From: Hyphomicrobium sp.
GTDB lineage: Bacteria > Pseudomonadota > Alphaproteobacteria > Rhizobiales > Hyphomicrobiaceae
Length of the DNA stretch: 64,000 nucleotides
Assembly: GCF_019744875.1 (NCBI RefSeq)
Contig: NZ_JAIETU010000003.1
Location: 124,001-188,000, forward strand
Direction of reading: 5' to 3'
The notes beneath the pieces are model-generated. The model was not told where the DNA came from and ran no database searches. It saw only the letters and a program-made list of their open reading frames with translations. The position numbers were made by a program, and so were the translations under genes. Positions 31,905 to 41,459 of the stretch are shown here, piece by piece. Every line of letters starts with the position of its first letter. The first letter of the stretch is position 1.

Positions 31905-31944
31905 ACTTGACGACGCTAGGGTTTTCGGGCACGTTCAAGCTTGT

Positions 31945-32130
31945 CGAGGTCTCTGGGCCCATACTCGGGCGCCAGAGCTAAGAGGGAATTCGGTGACCTC
32001 CTCCAGGAGGTAATCCGAAGCTGCCCCCGCAACTGTATGTGGTTAGCCGACATCCGAAAGAGCCACTGGAACTCGCGTTCCGGGAAGGTGGATGGAAGCG
32101 ACGACCCACGAGCCAGGAGACCTGCCCCGA
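31945..32130 (+). promoter_or_regulatory. Cobalamin riboswitch upstream of metE
   Basis: All core marks are present in order: GGGAATTCGGTG near 31983, AGCTGCCCCCGCAACTGT (about 32020-32037), GAGCCACTGG, CGGGAAGGTGG, and the closing B12-box region ACCCACGAGCCAGGAGACCT ending at 32123. AGGTCTCTGG (31947-31956) pairs with CCAGGAGACCT (32113-32123) as the closing stem. It controls metE, the B12-independent methionine synthase, so B12 should turn the gene off. About 260 bases separate the aptamer from the metE start and hold the hairpin CTCCAT-CTCG-ATGGAG (about 32224-32239), a possible part of the expression platform. Confidence 0.95.
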
Positions 32131-32389
32131 CACCATAACGTCCACTGGCGGGGTGTCCCGGTGAGTCGCATGCAACCGGCGGCAAACCCGTCGGTGCCCG
32201 CACGCGTCCTCTCGGCCTTTGCCTCCATCTCGATGGAGACTGCCGATGTCATTCTCAAAACTCGATGCATTCCTTGCTAGGCGCCTCTTGAGCGCTGCCG
32301 ACGGATAGCGTCCGCACGCCTGATCCCCACGCATTCAACTGAAACTTCAGACGCGGCACGCACGGCGTGACCGCGAGGAGAACCGTATT

Positions 32390-34726
32390 ATGTCAGTCAC
32401 CGTTTCAAACTTGGGTTTCCCGCGCATCGGCTCCAAGCGCGAGCTCAAGATCGCACTCGAAAACTACTGGTCCGGTAAGACCGACGCCGACGCCCTGCAA
32501 AAGGTAGCGGCCAGCATTCGCACGTCGAACTGGGAGCGCCAGAGGGCAGCCGGAATCCATCACATTCCGAGCAACGACTTCTCTCTCTACGACCATGTGC
32601 TCGACACCAGCGTCATGGTGGGCGCGGTGCCGCAGATCTACGGCTGGCAGAACGGCCCCGTCCCGCTCGACACCTACTTTGCGATGGCGCGCGGCAGCCA
32701 GACTTTCAAATCGCTGCCCGACGCGTGCTGCGGCGGCACCCATGCCGCGAAGACCGGCGTGCCTGCGCTCGAAATGACGAAGTGGTTCGACACCAACTAC
32801 CACTACATGGTGCCCGAGCTGCTCAAAGGACAGTCGTTCTCTCTGGGCTCCGACAAGGCCATCGTCGAGTTCAACGAGGCGAAGGCGCAAGGCATCCACA
32901 CGCGCCCCGTGCTGCTGGGACCGGTCAGCTATCTCAAACTCGCCAAGTCGAAAGATCAGGGCTTCGACCCGCTCTCGCTTCTTCCCGGCCTGATCCCGGT
33001 TTACGTCGACGTGCTGCGCCGCCTCGCGGAAAGCGGCGCCGACTGGGTGCAGCTCGACGAGCCGGTCCTCGCCCTCGACATCGAGGATGGGGTTCAGTTC
33101 GCCTTGCAGTCTGCCTACGAGCAGATCGCGAAAGCCGTACCGCGGCTGCGCGTGCTGGTTGCCAGCTACTTCGGCCCCTACGGGTCCAATCTCGAAACGG
33201 CGCTCGCTTTGCCGATTGCCGGTCTTCATCTGGATCTGGTGCGCGCGCCCCATCAGATGGAAGCGGTGCTCGCGAAGGCGCCCGCAAATCTCGTGCTCTC
33301 GCTCGGCGTCATCGACGGCCGCAACATCTGGCGCGCAAACCTCCCGGCCATCCTCGATCGGCTGGAGCCGGTGGTCGCGTCCCGTCGCGCCAACAAGTTG
33401 TTCGTCGCGCCCTCGTGCTCGCTCCTCCACACGCCCATCGACCTTGAGCTGGAAACGAGCCTCGATCCGGACCTCAAGACATGGCTCGCGTTCGCGGTCC
33501 AGAAGCTTGACGAGCTTTCCGTGCTCGGCCGCGCCCTCAATGAAGGCCGCAGCAGCGTGAAGGATGAGCTGGCGGCATCGGCGGCCGCCGCTCAATCCCG
33601 CCGCACGTCCCCAAAAATCCACAGCAACGCGGTGCAGACGCGCCTTGCCGCGGTGACGGATGCGATGTCCAAACGCGCATCTCCATTCGCCGCGCGCCGC
33701 GCGCTTCAACAGAAGCACCTGCAGCTTCCCCGCTTCCCGACGACCACGATCGGCTCGTTCCCGCAGACGGACACCGTTCGGAAAGCGCGTTCCGGCCACG
33801 CAAAAGGAACCGTCAACGACGCGGACTACACGGCCTTCCTGCGGAAGGAAACCGAAGCGGCGATCCGCTGGCAGGAAGACATCGGCATCGACGTGCTCGT
33901 GCATGGCGAGTTCGAACGCAACGACATGGTGCAGTACTTCGGCGAGCAGCTCGCCGGCTTCGCCTTCACGAAGCACGCCTGGGTGCAAAGCTACGGGTCG
34001 CGCTACGTGCGCCCGCCGATCCTGTTCGGCGACGTGTCGCGCCCGAAGCCGATGACGGTCGAATGGTGGACGTACGCCCAGTCACTGACCAAGAAGCCCG
34101 TCAAGGGCATGCTCACCGGACCGGTCACGATCCTGAACTGGTCGTTCGTCCGCGATGACGTCCCGCGCAGCACGCCGTGCCGCCAGATCGCGCTCGCGAT
34201 CCGCGATGAAGTCGCCGACCTCGAGAAGGCAGGCGCCGCCATGATCCAGATCGACGAGGCAGCCCTGCGCGAAGGCCTGCCGCTCCGCCGCGCCGAGTGG
34301 AAAGCCTACCTGGATTGGGCCGTCGAGAGCTTCCGGCTCTGCTCGAGCAGCGTAACCGACACCACCCAGATCCACACGCACATGTGCTACTCGGAGTTCA
34401 ACGACATCATCGACGCCATTGGCGCCATGGATGCCGACGTCATCTCCATCGAGACCTCGCGGTCGAAAATGGAGCTTCTCGACGCCTTCAAGACCTACAA
34501 GTATCCGAACGAGATCGGCCCGGGCGTCTACGACATCCACTCGCTCAGAATTCCCCCGATCGAGGAAATGGTCACCCTGCTGGAGAAGGCCAAGGAGCGC
34601 ATTTCACCCGACTTGATCTGGGTGAACCCGGACTGCGGATTGAAGACCCGCAAATGGGAAGACGTTCGCCCCGCTCTGACCAACATGGTGGCCGCGGCAA
34701 AGCAACTACGCGACGCAGTGAGCTAA
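32390..34726 (+). CDS. metE: Cobalamin-independent methionine synthase
   Basis: Transfers a methyl group from 5-methyltetrahydropteroyl-triglutamate to homocysteine. It is 778 aa with both barrel halves. The opening SNLGFPRIGSKRELK and the zinc ligands His 664, Cys 666 (IHTHMCYSEF) and Cys 749 (VNPDCGLKTR) are intact, and FPTTTIGSFPQTD marks the second half. GAGGAGAACC precedes the ATG. Expression is governed by the upstream cobalamin riboswitch and probably SahR. Its presence implies a B12-dependent MetH elsewhere, since riboswitch control only makes sense if MetE can be replaced. A strong terminator follows. Confidence 0.97.
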   Translation: MSVTVSNLGFPRIGSKRELKIALENYWSGKTDADALQKVAASIRTSNWERQRAAGIHHIPSNDFSLYDHVLDTSVMVGAVPQIYGWQNGPVPLDTYFAMARGSQTFKSLPDACCGGTHAAKTGVPALEMTKWFDTNYHYMVPELLKGQSFSLGSDKAIVEFNEAKAQGIHTRPVLLGPVSYLKLAKSKDQGFDPLSLLPGLIPVYVDVLRRLAESGADWVQLDEPVLALDIEDGVQFALQSAYEQIAKAVPRLRVLVASYFGPYGSNLETALALPIAGLHLDLVRAPHQMEAVLAKAPANLVLSLGVIDGRNIWRANLPAILDRLEPVVASRRANKLFVAPSCSLLHTPIDLELETSLDPDLKTWLAFAVQKLDELSVLGRALNEGRSSVKDELAASAAAAQSRRTSPKIHSNAVQTRLAAVTDAMSKRASPFAARRALQQKHLQLPRFPTTTIGSFPQTDTVRKARSGHAKGTVNDADYTAFLRKETEAAIRWQEDIGIDVLVHGEFERNDMVQYFGEQLAGFAFTKHAWVQSYGSRYVRPPILFGDVSRPKPMTVEWWTYAQSLTKKPVKGMLTGPVTILNWSFVRDDVPRSTPCRQIALAIRDEVADLEKAGAAMIQIDEAALREGLPLRRAEWKAYLDWAVESFRLCSSSVTDTTQIHTHMCYSEFNDIIDAIGAMDADVISIETSRSKMELLDAFKTYKYPNEIGPGVYDIHSLRIPPIEEMVTLLEKAKERISPDLIWVNPDCGLKTRKWEDVRPALTNMVAAAKQLRDAVS

Positions 34727-34737
34727 GCGACAACAAA

Positions 34738-34768
34738 AAGCGCGGCAGCGATGATCGCTGCCGCGCTT
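34738..34768. terminator. Intrinsic terminator between metE and paralogue B
   Basis: AAGCGCGGCAGCGA (34738-34751) pairs perfectly with TCGCTGCCGCGCTT (34755-34768) around a TGA loop. A-rich bases precede and a TT-CATTTCC stretch follows, so it serves the convergent metE and small-protein genes. Confidence 0.8.
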
Positions 34769-34806
34769 CATTTCCTTCACGCGCAAAATTCCTCACGCCG
34801 AGCAGC

Positions 34807-35055
34807 TCACGACTCCTCGACAGCCCGTTCCGCAACCTTGACCATCGGCACCATCTGGTCCCCCCATTGCCCGCACCCGTTGTGATGGCGCGAGGCCCGC
34901 ATCAGCTCCACCGTGACCCCGGCAGAGACAGCATTCGTGATCTGCTGATTGAGCCGATGCACCGTGTCCGCCACTCTTCGGATCAGCATATCCGGATCGG
35001 ATTTGCGAGGCCCATTGAACGGCTCGGGCAGCGCCAGAATATCTGCGGAACGCAT
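34807..35055 (-). CDS. Small conserved hypothetical protein, paralogue B
   Basis: An 82 aa protein of unknown function. Its core RRVADTVHRLNQQITNAV, then TVELMRASRHHNGCGQWGDQ and MVPM, matches the protein at 28811-29053 at 29 of 46 positions. Most of the differences are in the helix faces, while SRHH-x-G-x-G-x-WGDQ-x-VPM is kept. It carries an N-terminal extension with LALPEPFNGPRKSD. ATG 35055 has GGAGAG just upstream; the open frame continues to 35259 but without a ribosome-binding site. It converges on metE and is divergent from gltA. Confidence 0.8.
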   Translation of the reverse strand: MRSADILALPEPFNGPRKSDPDMLIRRVADTVHRLNQQITNAVSAGVTVELMRASRHHNGCGQWGDQMVPMVKVAERAVEES

Positions 35056-35283
35056 CGGCTCTCCATGGGTTGATAGCGTCGAACGATTGATCGGCATCTT
35101 TCGCCGGACGCTATCCGCAAGCCCCCGTCGGCGTACATTCCTGAAAAAGTAAATTAATGCGAAGCCCGGCTTGCAAAGCAGACAATGATGCGAATGAGCG
35201 CGCAGCCCCGCGTCGAGAATCGGCCGCAGGCCACTGGCTGACGAAGCGCCACGAGCCAAGCCCAGACACGGCCTTCACCATGT

Positions 35284-35324
35284 TTTGCGGCCTTCGCAGA
35301 TTTGCACGCCCCGCTTCGCAAAAG
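35284..35324 (+). promoter_or_regulatory. TTTGC/GCAAA operator-like cluster upstream of gltA
   Basis: TTTGCGGCCTTCGCA (35284-35298) is followed by GATTTGCAC and CTTCGCAAAAG. The first 15 bases match the aceA-upstream 15-mer at 13 positions. The site lies about 180-215 bases before gltA in the 445-base gap 35056-35500, which otherwise shows no gene. A shared regulator of glyoxylate and citrate synthase genes is inferred. Confidence 0.5.
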
Positions 35325-35500
35325 TTCACGCTTTCAGCGCTTCCGCCGGGCCGCACCCATACGGGATACTTGGCCCTGCGGCGTGTGCGCGCGCCGTCAT
35401 TGCGGCGTGATCTTCTTAGGTAAGAAGCGCGTCAGCGAACCCGCCGCCGAACGACAGGCGAACGCAACGCAGCGCCGCTCGAACGACATGGAGAACCGGC

Positions 35501-36814
35501 ATGAACATCTATGACACCTCGATCCCCAGGCACGACGCCAGCGCGCCCGAGCTGCGGATCGACGGCAAGTCCGTGCCGCTCGAAGTCCGCCGCGGCACCC
35601 ACGGCCCCGACGTCTTGGACATCGCCAAGCTGTACGGGACCACCGGCCGCTTCACGTATGATCCGGGCTTCACCTCGACCGCCAACTGCTCCTCTGCGAT
35701 CACATTCATCGATGGCGACAAGGGCGAGCTCCTGTATCGCGGCTACTCCATCGACGAGCTGGCCGAAAACTCGAACTTCCTCGCCACCTGCTTCCTGCTG
35801 CTGCACGGAGAGCTGCCCACCAACGACGAGTTCAAGGCCTTCCGGCAGACCATCACGCGCCACACCATGGTGCACGAGCAGATGACCCGCTTCTTCACGG
35901 GCTTCCGCCGCGACGCCCATCCGATGTCGATCATGGTGGCTGTCGTCGGCGCGCTGTCCGCTTTCTACCACGACAGCACCGACATCAACGATCCCAAGCA
36001 GCGCGAGCGCGCGTCCTATCGCATGATCGCCAAGATGCCGACGATTGCCGCGATGGCGTACAAGTACTCCACGGGCCAGCCGTTCATCTATCCGCGCAAC
36101 GATCTCGACTACACATCAAACTTTTTGCAGATGTGCTTCTCGGTTCCGTGCGAGCCATACGTCGTGAACCCCGTCGTGGCGCGCGCACTCGATCGCATCT
36201 TCATTCTGCACGCCGATCACGAACAGAACGCGTCCACCTCGACCGTGCGTCTCGCGGGCTCCTCGGGCGCCAATCCGTTTGCCTGCATCGCGGCCGGAAT
36301 CGCTTGTTTGTGGGGACCGGCCCACGGCGGCGCCAACGAGGCAGCCCTCAACATGCTGCAGGAAATCGGCTCGGTCGAGCGCATCCCCGAGTACATCAAG
36401 AAGGCGAAGGACAAGTCGTCCGGCTTCCGCCTCATGGGCTTCGGCCATCGCGTCTACAAGAACTACGATCCGCGCGCGAAGGTGATGCAGAAGACCTGCC
36501 ACCAGGTGCTCGACGAGCTGGACAAGCGCAACGATCCCCTGCTCGCGATCGCCATGGAGCTGGAACGCATCGCGCTGCAGGACGAGTACTTCATCGAGAA
36601 GAAGCTCTACCCCAACATCGATTTCTATTCGGGCATCACGCTGCGGGCGATGGGCTTCCCTGTCTCGATGTTAACGGTGCTGTTTGCCGTCGCGCGCACG
36701 GTTGGCTGGATCGCTCAGTGGAAGGAAATGATCGAGGATCCCGAGCAGCGCATCGGCCGCCCGCGCCAGCTCTATGTCGGCCCCGCCCGCCGCAGCTTCC
36801 CAGCTCCGGCCTGA
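35501..36814 (+). CDS. gltA: Citrate synthase
   Basis: Condenses acetyl-CoA and oxaloacetate to citrate. It is 437 aa, the hexameric gram-negative type I size. Catalytic residues are His 275 ([10 protein letters not shown]), His 316 ([10 protein letters not shown]) and Asp 374 (NIDFYSG). The N-terminal beta-rich segment ([20 protein letters not shown]) is typical of the NADH-sensitive type. The start is ATG 35501; GGAGAACCGGC precedes. It is followed by cobF after 132 bases, probably a separate unit. Confidence 0.97.
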   Translation: MNIYDTSIPRHDASAPELRIDGKSVPLEVRRGTHGPDVLDIAKLYGTTGRFTYDPGFTSTANCSSAITFIDGDKGELLYRGYSIDELAENSNFLATCFLLLHGELPTNDEFKAFRQTITRHTMVHEQMTRFFTGFRRDAHPMSIMVAVVGALSAFYHDSTDINDPKQRERASYRMIAKMPTIAAMAYKYSTGQPFIYPRNDLDYTSNFLQMCFSVPCEPYVVNPVVARALDRIFILHADHEQNASTSTVRLAGSSGANPFACIAAGIACLWGPAHGGANEAALNMLQEIGSVERIPEYIKKAKDKSSGFRLMGFGHRVYKNYDPRAKVMQKTCHQVLDELDKRNDPLLAIAMELERIALQDEYFIEKKLYPNIDFYSGITLRAMGFPVSMLTVLFAVARTVGWIAQWKEMIEDPEQRIGRPRQLYVGPARRSFPAPA

Positions 36815-36946
36815 AGCACCTCGCCGCCCTTACTTAACGAGCGTCGCATTGACGTCGTCCTGAAACGCGGGGAAGTTGCCTGTCGCAGTTGAATGGCGCG
36901 CAGTCTTGCGCCACAAGCACCAGGCCTTCCTCGCACAAGGACTTCC

Positions 36947-37708
36947 ATGAGAACGCTACTGGCCATCGGCATCGGGGCCGGAAATCCTGATTTCCTGACT
37001 GTCCAGGCCGTCAAGGCGCTCAATCGGGCCGATGTGGTCTTCGTCTTCGACAAGGGCGAACGGGCGCAGGATCTGATCCAGCTTCGCAAAGCCATCTGCG
37101 AGCAGGTCATCGATGGCCGGCCCTATCGCTTCGTCTCGATCGAAGACCCCATTCGCGATCCCGAGCCTCATGGATACACGCGCGGCGTCGAGACGTGGCA
37201 CCGCGAACGCGCGCGCGTGCTTGCGGCCCAGATCGAAGACGCGCTCGACGAAAACGGCTGCGGCGCATTCCTCGTCTGGGGCGATCCGAGCTTCTACGAC
37301 AGCACGCTGCGCCTGCTCGAACTCTTGCGCACCGAAGGCAACCTTGCCTTCAAGAGCGAAGTCATCCCCGGCATCAGCGCCATTCAGGCGCTGGCCGCGA
37401 GCCACCAGATCGTCCTCAACACCATCGGAGGATCCGTGTCGATCACCACGGGCCGCGATCTCGCGCAGAACGGTTTCCCGGCTGCAGCCGAGACCGTAGT
37501 CGTCATGCTCGATCGCGGCGACGGGTTGAAGGCCGCCGCGCTGATGGACGCCGACATCCATTGGGGCGCGTATCTGGGAACGCCCGACGAGATCCTCGTC
37601 TCGGGCAAAACGCGCGATGTCATCGGCAAAATCGAGGAAATCCGCGCCCGCGAAAAGCAGCGCCACGGCTGGATCATGGACACCTACGTCCTGCGGCGCT
37701 CCACCTGA
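36947..37708 (+). CDS. cobF: Precorrin-6A synthase (deacetylating) CobF
   Basis: C1-methyltransferase that acts on precorrin-5 and releases acetate; it is specific to the aerobic cobalamin route. It is 253 aa with the tetrapyrrole-methylase fold: LAIGIGAGNPDFLTVQAV at the N-terminus, FLVWGDPSFYDS and IPGISAIQALAAS. ATG 36947 starts the family-typical MRTLLAIGIGAG; an upstream open frame is not needed. Its stop directly abuts the end of cobB (convergent, no gap). No riboswitch is seen in the 132 bases upstream. Confidence 0.93.
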   Translation: MRTLLAIGIGAGNPDFLTVQAVKALNRADVVFVFDKGERAQDLIQLRKAICEQVIDGRPYRFVSIEDPIRDPEPHGYTRGVETWHRERARVLAAQIEDALDENGCGAFLVWGDPSFYDSTLRLLELLRTEGNLAFKSEVIPGISAIQALAASHQIVLNTIGGSVSITTGRDLAQNGFPAAAETVVVMLDRGDGLKAAALMDADIHWGAYLGTPDEILVSGKTRDVIGKIEEIRAREKQRHGWIMDTYVLRRST

Positions 37709-39076
37709 TCAGGAATGACAGCCTGATTTGAGTGAGCCGGACGCCGCAGACAGAACGTGAAAAAACGATCCGCTGACGCTGCCGGCCCGCGATCCCATCA
37801 CGTGAGCGGCACCCGTTGCATCGACGCCATCGAGCAGCGGCTCGCCGGTGTCGGACACCAGCGTGGCATAGTGGAACTCGTGCCCATAAAGCGCGGTCCC
37901 CTTGCGGCCCAGCGCGCAATCGGAGCGGAGCACACCTCGCCGATAGCCGAGATGCAGCTTGCGGCTCCGGAATGACGTTTCTGCCTTGAGAAGCCCCACC
38001 ATCGCATGGCGGTTGCCCTCGGCGTCCTCGAGCCCTTCGCCAAGAACCATGAAGCCGCCGCACTCGCCGTGGATCGGAACGCCTGCGCCCGCATGGCACC
38101 GAAGGCTGCTCATGAACCGCGCAGCGTTGGCGATCTGCCCGGCGTGAAGCTCGGGATATCCGCCCGGCAGCCAGACGGCATCGGCATCCGCGCGCGCCTC
38201 CTCGTCATTGAGCGGCGAGAACGGAAAAATTTCAGCCCCCGACGCGCGCCAACAGGCAAGAACGTGCGCGTATGTGAACGAGAACGCGTCATCGCGCGCC
38301 AGCGCGATACGCTGGCCCGGCGGACGCAATGCGCCCTTGAATGCACCAGCGGACGGCAGCGCTTGCCCACACGGCTCTGCCGCCGCGACGAGCGCATCGA
38401 GATCGATGGACGCCTCAATCGTCTCGGCCAGCGCGTCCATCCGCGCGCCGTAGTCGGCATGTTCATTCGCTTGCACGAGGCCGAGATGGCGCTCCGGCAG
38501 GCGTATGCCAGCATTGCGCCTCAGCGCGCCAAGCAACGGCAGGCCGACACGTTCTAAGCCAGTGCGGATCAGATCCAGATGCCGGTCGCTCGCCACCTGG
38601 TTCAAAATCACGCTGGCAATGCGCAGGTCAGAGCGATAGCGTGCGCATCCGAGCGCGACCGCCGCCGCGGTCTCCGTCTGCCCCGCGACGTCGAGCACGA
38701 GAACAACGGGCCAGCCGAGCAGCGCCGCCAGATCCGCCGTCGAGCCGTTCCCGGAAAGTCCCTGGCCTGCGGCGCCATCGAACAGGCCCATCACGCCTTC
38801 GACCACGCAAAGCTCGGCGTCCGCGGCAGCCTCCGCAACGAGGCCCGCGATCAGATCTTGCGGCATGGCCCAGGTGTCGAGGTTGTAGCTCGCCCGTCCC
38901 GCCGCACGCTCGTGGTGCCCGGTATCGAGATAATCGGGACCGGTCTTGAACGGCTGGACGGCAACGCCCCGCCGCCGAAGCGCCGCAAGCAGCCCGAGCG
39001 TGACCGTCGTCTTGCCCGAGCCGGAGCGCGGCGCCGCGATCACGAGACCTCGCGGCGCTGAGGGCTGCGAGATCAT
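37709..39076 (-). CDS. cobB: Hydrogenobyrinic/cobyrinic acid a,c-diamide synthase
   Basis: ATP- and glutamine-dependent amidase of the macrocycle a and c carboxylates. It is 455 aa. The N-terminal P-loop domain reads APRSGSGKTTVTLGLL, and the C-terminal class I glutaminase has the catalytic Cys 339 in IHGECGGFMVLGEGL. The active-site His is near the end (VSGSFFHVLS). In an aerobic pathway with CobN it should act on hydrogenobyrinate before cobalt is inserted. The ATG overlaps the cobM stop by one base (TGATG). It is the last gene of the cobL-cobE-cobM-cobB run. Confidence 0.94.
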   Translation of the reverse strand: MISQPSAPRGLVIAAPRSGSGKTTVTLGLLAALRRRGVAVQPFKTGPDYLDTGHHERAAGRASYNLDTWAMPQDLIAGLVAEAAADAELCVVEGVMGLFDGAAGQGLSGNGSTADLAALLGWPVVLVLDVAGQTETAAAVALGCARYRSDLRIASVILNQVASDRHLDLIRTGLERVGLPLLGALRRNAGIRLPERHLGLVQANEHADYGARMDALAETIEASIDLDALVAAAEPCGQALPSAGAFKGALRPPGQRIALARDDAFSFTYAHVLACWRASGAEIFPFSPLNDEEARADADAVWLPGGYPELHAGQIANAARFMSSLRCHAGAGVPIHGECGGFMVLGEGLEDAEGNRHAMVGLLKAETSFRSRKLHLGYRRGVLRSDCALGRKGTALYGHEFHYATLVSDTGEPLLDGVDATGAAHVMGSRAGSVSGSFFHVLSAASGSLKSGCHS

Positions 39077-39831
39077 CACCGCCCCCGGTAACGACGCTGA
39101 TAGTCGACGCTGTAGAGCGCGCTCTCGCGAAAATCGGACGCCCCGAGCGCAGGGCCGACGAGGATCAACGCCGTCCGGTCGATCCCGGCCTGCGCAACCA
39201 CCTCAGCGATCGTGGCAAGCGTTCCCCGCACGATCTCTTCATCCGGCCAGCTCGCCCGCGCCACAACCACGGCCGCGCAATCCGCGCCATAGAATGGCAC
39301 GAGCTCCGCCACCACGCGGTCGATGCTCTGGATCGACAGGTGGATGGCGAGCGTCGTCTTGGAGGCCGCGAACGTCGCCAGCGTTTCGGTCTCCGGCATG
39401 GCGGACGCGCGCCCCGATGTCCGCGTCAGCACCAGGGATTGCGCGACTTCCGGAAGCGTCAGCTCCTGGCCCAGCGCGGCGGCGGCGGCGGCGAAAGACG
39501 GCACCCCCGGCGTCATCGAATAGGGAATGGACAACGCGCGCAGGCGGCGGATCTGCTCGGCCGTGGCGCTCCAGATCGAAAGATCGCCGGAATGAAGCCG
39601 CGCCACATCGTGCCCCGCGGCATGCGCCGCCTCGAACTCGGCCACGATCTCGTCGAGCGACAGCGGAGCGGTGTCGATGATCCGCGCGCCTTCCGGACAA
39701 TGCTCCAGCAGCGCCTTCGGAATGAGAGAACCGGCATAGAGACAGACCGGCGACGCCGCGATCAGGTCGCGCCCGCGCACCGTGATCAAGTCGGCAGCAC
39801 CGGGACCGGCGCCGATGAAATGGACGGTCAT
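39076..39831 (-). CDS. cobM: Precorrin-4 C11-methyltransferase
   Basis: SAM-dependent methylase of C-11 (precorrin-4 to precorrin-5). It is 251 aa. The N-terminal glycine-rich loop [35 protein letters not shown] and the middle [10 protein letters not shown] and [12 protein letters not shown] motifs are characteristic of CobM/CbiF. Its start overlaps the cobE stop by four bases and its stop overlaps the cobB start, so the three are coupled. Confidence 0.95.
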   Translation of the reverse strand: MTVHFIGAGPGAADLITVRGRDLIAASPVCLYAGSLIPKALLEHCPEGARIIDTAPLSLDEIVAEFEAAHAAGHDVARLHSGDLSIWSATAEQIRRLRALSIPYSMTPGVPSFAAAAAALGQELTLPEVAQSLVLTRTSGRASAMPETETLATFAASKTTLAIHLSIQSIDRVVAELVPFYGADCAAVVVARASWPDEEIVRGTLATIAEVVAQAGIDRTALILVGPALGASDFRESALYSVDYQRRYRGR

Positions 39832-40214
39832 GTCTCTCTCCCAATGCCGACCGCCAATGCGCAGGTCGCAGTCTGAACGGCCTCTCGCGGGCCGAGGAGC
39901 ACCGCATTGTCTCCCGCCGCGAGCAGCGCCGCGGCCTCCGCGACCGAGAAAACGCCCTTGTGGCGCTGCGCGGCCGGCGACACCGTCAGAATGGCCTTCG
40001 ACACGCCGTTGAGCGTTTCCACGTCATAGCCGACGAGCGCCACGCCCAGACGGCGCACTACTTCGCGCAGGCCCGGCTCGTCGAGTTTGCCCGCTTCCGT
40101 CCCCACGACGGAGATGGCGTCCTCGCACGCGGCGGCCTTTCGCGCCGCACGGATCGCGGCTTCGATATCCTCAACCGGCGCGCCTTTCCGGCATCCGATG
40201 CCGCACGCTACCAT
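39828..40214 (-). CDS. cobE: CobE / CbiG C-terminal-like protein
   Basis: A 128 aa protein equivalent to the C-terminal domain of CbiG. It opens [20 protein letters not shown] and holds [20 protein letters not shown] and [15 protein letters not shown], the standard CobE pattern. Its exact role in the aerobic pathway is not settled. ATG 40214 lies within cobL (7-base overlap), and it overlaps cobM by four bases. A longer open frame to 40658 reads the complement of no real gene and merely runs through cobL in another frame. Confidence 0.92.
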   Translation of the reverse strand: MVACGIGCRKGAPVEDIEAAIRAARKAAACEDAISVVGTEAGKLDEPGLREVVRRLGVALVGYDVETLNGVSKAILTVSPAAQRHKGVFSVAEAAALLAAGDNAVLLGPREAVQTATCALAVGIGRET

Positions 40215-41446
40215 GGCTTCCTCACACACCAGTGCGTCACCGGCTTTGCCGGGTGCCATCCCATCTCGCGGCCGATCGGCGCGGCCCGCGCGACTTCGAG
40301 ACGGATCAGATCCCCGCCGTGCGCGTGATGGAGGCCGAGCAGGACCTGCTCGGTTTTCAGAGACACGGCATTGGCTACGAGACGCCCGCCGGGCTTGAGC
40401 GCCGCCCAAGCGGCCTCGAACACGCCCGCTTCCCCCATGCCGCCACCGACGAAAATCGCATCCGGCGACACCTGTCCCGCAAACGCTTCGGGCGCGCGGC
40501 CGACGACGATGCGCAGCTCTGGCGCGCCGAGCGCGAGCGCATTGCGTCCCGCGCGTTCCGCCCGGTCGGCCCGCTGCTCGAAACCGATGGCGCGCATGGA
40601 GGCATGGCGCAGCAGCCACTCGATGGCGACCGAGCCAGCACCGAGCCCGACATCCCACAGCAGTTCGCCCGGCTGAGGCGCGAGCGAAGACAACGTCACC
40701 GCGCGGATTTCGCGCTTCGTCAATTGACCGTCGCTCTCGAACGCGCTGTCGTCGAGCCCCGTCGCAAGGCTCGATGCACCACCCGTCACCTCAGAGGGCA
40801 GCGCGATGGCAAGCGTGTTGAGCCCGTCGATATCCGCGAGCGCAAAGTTGGCAGCCGTTGCCATGCGCACTCGCTCGCGCGACCCGCCCAACGCCTCGAG
40901 CACCGTGAGGGACGCTTCCCCGATGCCGCGATCCGACAGCAACCGGGCCAGCCGGCCCGGCGTCTCGCCATCCCATGAAAGCGCGAGGATCCGCGCGCTC
41001 CGATGCAGGTGACGAATGATGGTTTCGAGCGGCCGACCATGCAGCGACACCAGCGCGGTGTCCTGCAACGCCCAACCGAGCCGCGCCGCCGCCAGACTGA
41101 ACGCAGACGGCTGTGGCACGCACAAAATCTCGGACGGCGACACCAGCTCGGCCAACTGCTTGCCGACGCCGTAGAAGAACGGATCGCCGCTTGCGAGCAC
41201 CACGATGGGACGTCCGCGCCGCGACACAATCTCCGGAAAGGCACCTGCAATGGGGCTCGGCCAGGCAAGCGCCTTGCCCCGGATCAGCTCTCGCGCCAAC
41301 ATGAGGTGTCGCTGGCCGCCAACGACGAATTCAGCGCCTGCGATGAGAGCTTTCGCGGCATCGGAGAGACCGACAACGCCGTCCTCACCGATTCCGATGA
41401 GCGCCAGCCAGCGCCGGCCCGGAAGCTCCGCCGCCTGCTCAGACAT
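40208..41446 (-). CDS. cobL: Precorrin-6Y C5,15-methyltransferase (decarboxylating)
   Basis: Two-domain enzyme that methylates C-5 and C-15 and decarboxylates the C-12 acetate, giving precorrin-8x. It is 412 aa. The N-terminal CbiE half has LALIGIGEDGVVGLSDAAKA and VVLASGDPFFYGVGKQL; the C-terminal CbiT half has a SAM-binding motif LWDVGLGAGSVAIEWLL and IFVGGGMGE. ATG 41446 gives a normal start (MSEQAAELPG); the upstream frame lies across cobK. It is divergent from cobK with only 13 bases between the two starts. Confidence 0.95.
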   Translation of the reverse strand: MSEQAAELPGRRWLALIGIGEDGVVGLSDAAKALIAGAEFVVGGQRHLMLARELIRGKALAWPSPIAGAFPEIVSRRGRPIVVLASGDPFFYGVGKQLAELVSPSEILCVPQPSAFSLAAARLGWALQDTALVSLHGRPLETIIRHLHRSARILALSWDGETPGRLARLLSDRGIGEASLTVLEALGGSRERVRMATAANFALADIDGLNTLAIALPSEVTGGASSLATGLDDSAFESDGQLTKREIRAVTLSSLAPQPGELLWDVGLGAGSVAIEWLLRHASMRAIGFEQRADRAERAGRNALALGAPELRIVVGRAPEAFAGQVSPDAIFVGGGMGEAGVFEAAWAALKPGGRLVANAVSLKTEQVLLGLHHAHGGDLIRLEVARAAPIGREMGWHPAKPVTHWCVRKPW

Positions 41447-41459
41447 GAAAGTGCCCCTG

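Noticed and set aside
32170-32280. A 36-codon frame between the metE riboswitch and metE
   Set aside because: It has no ribosome-binding site and no resemblance to a known leader peptide; it is probably chance.
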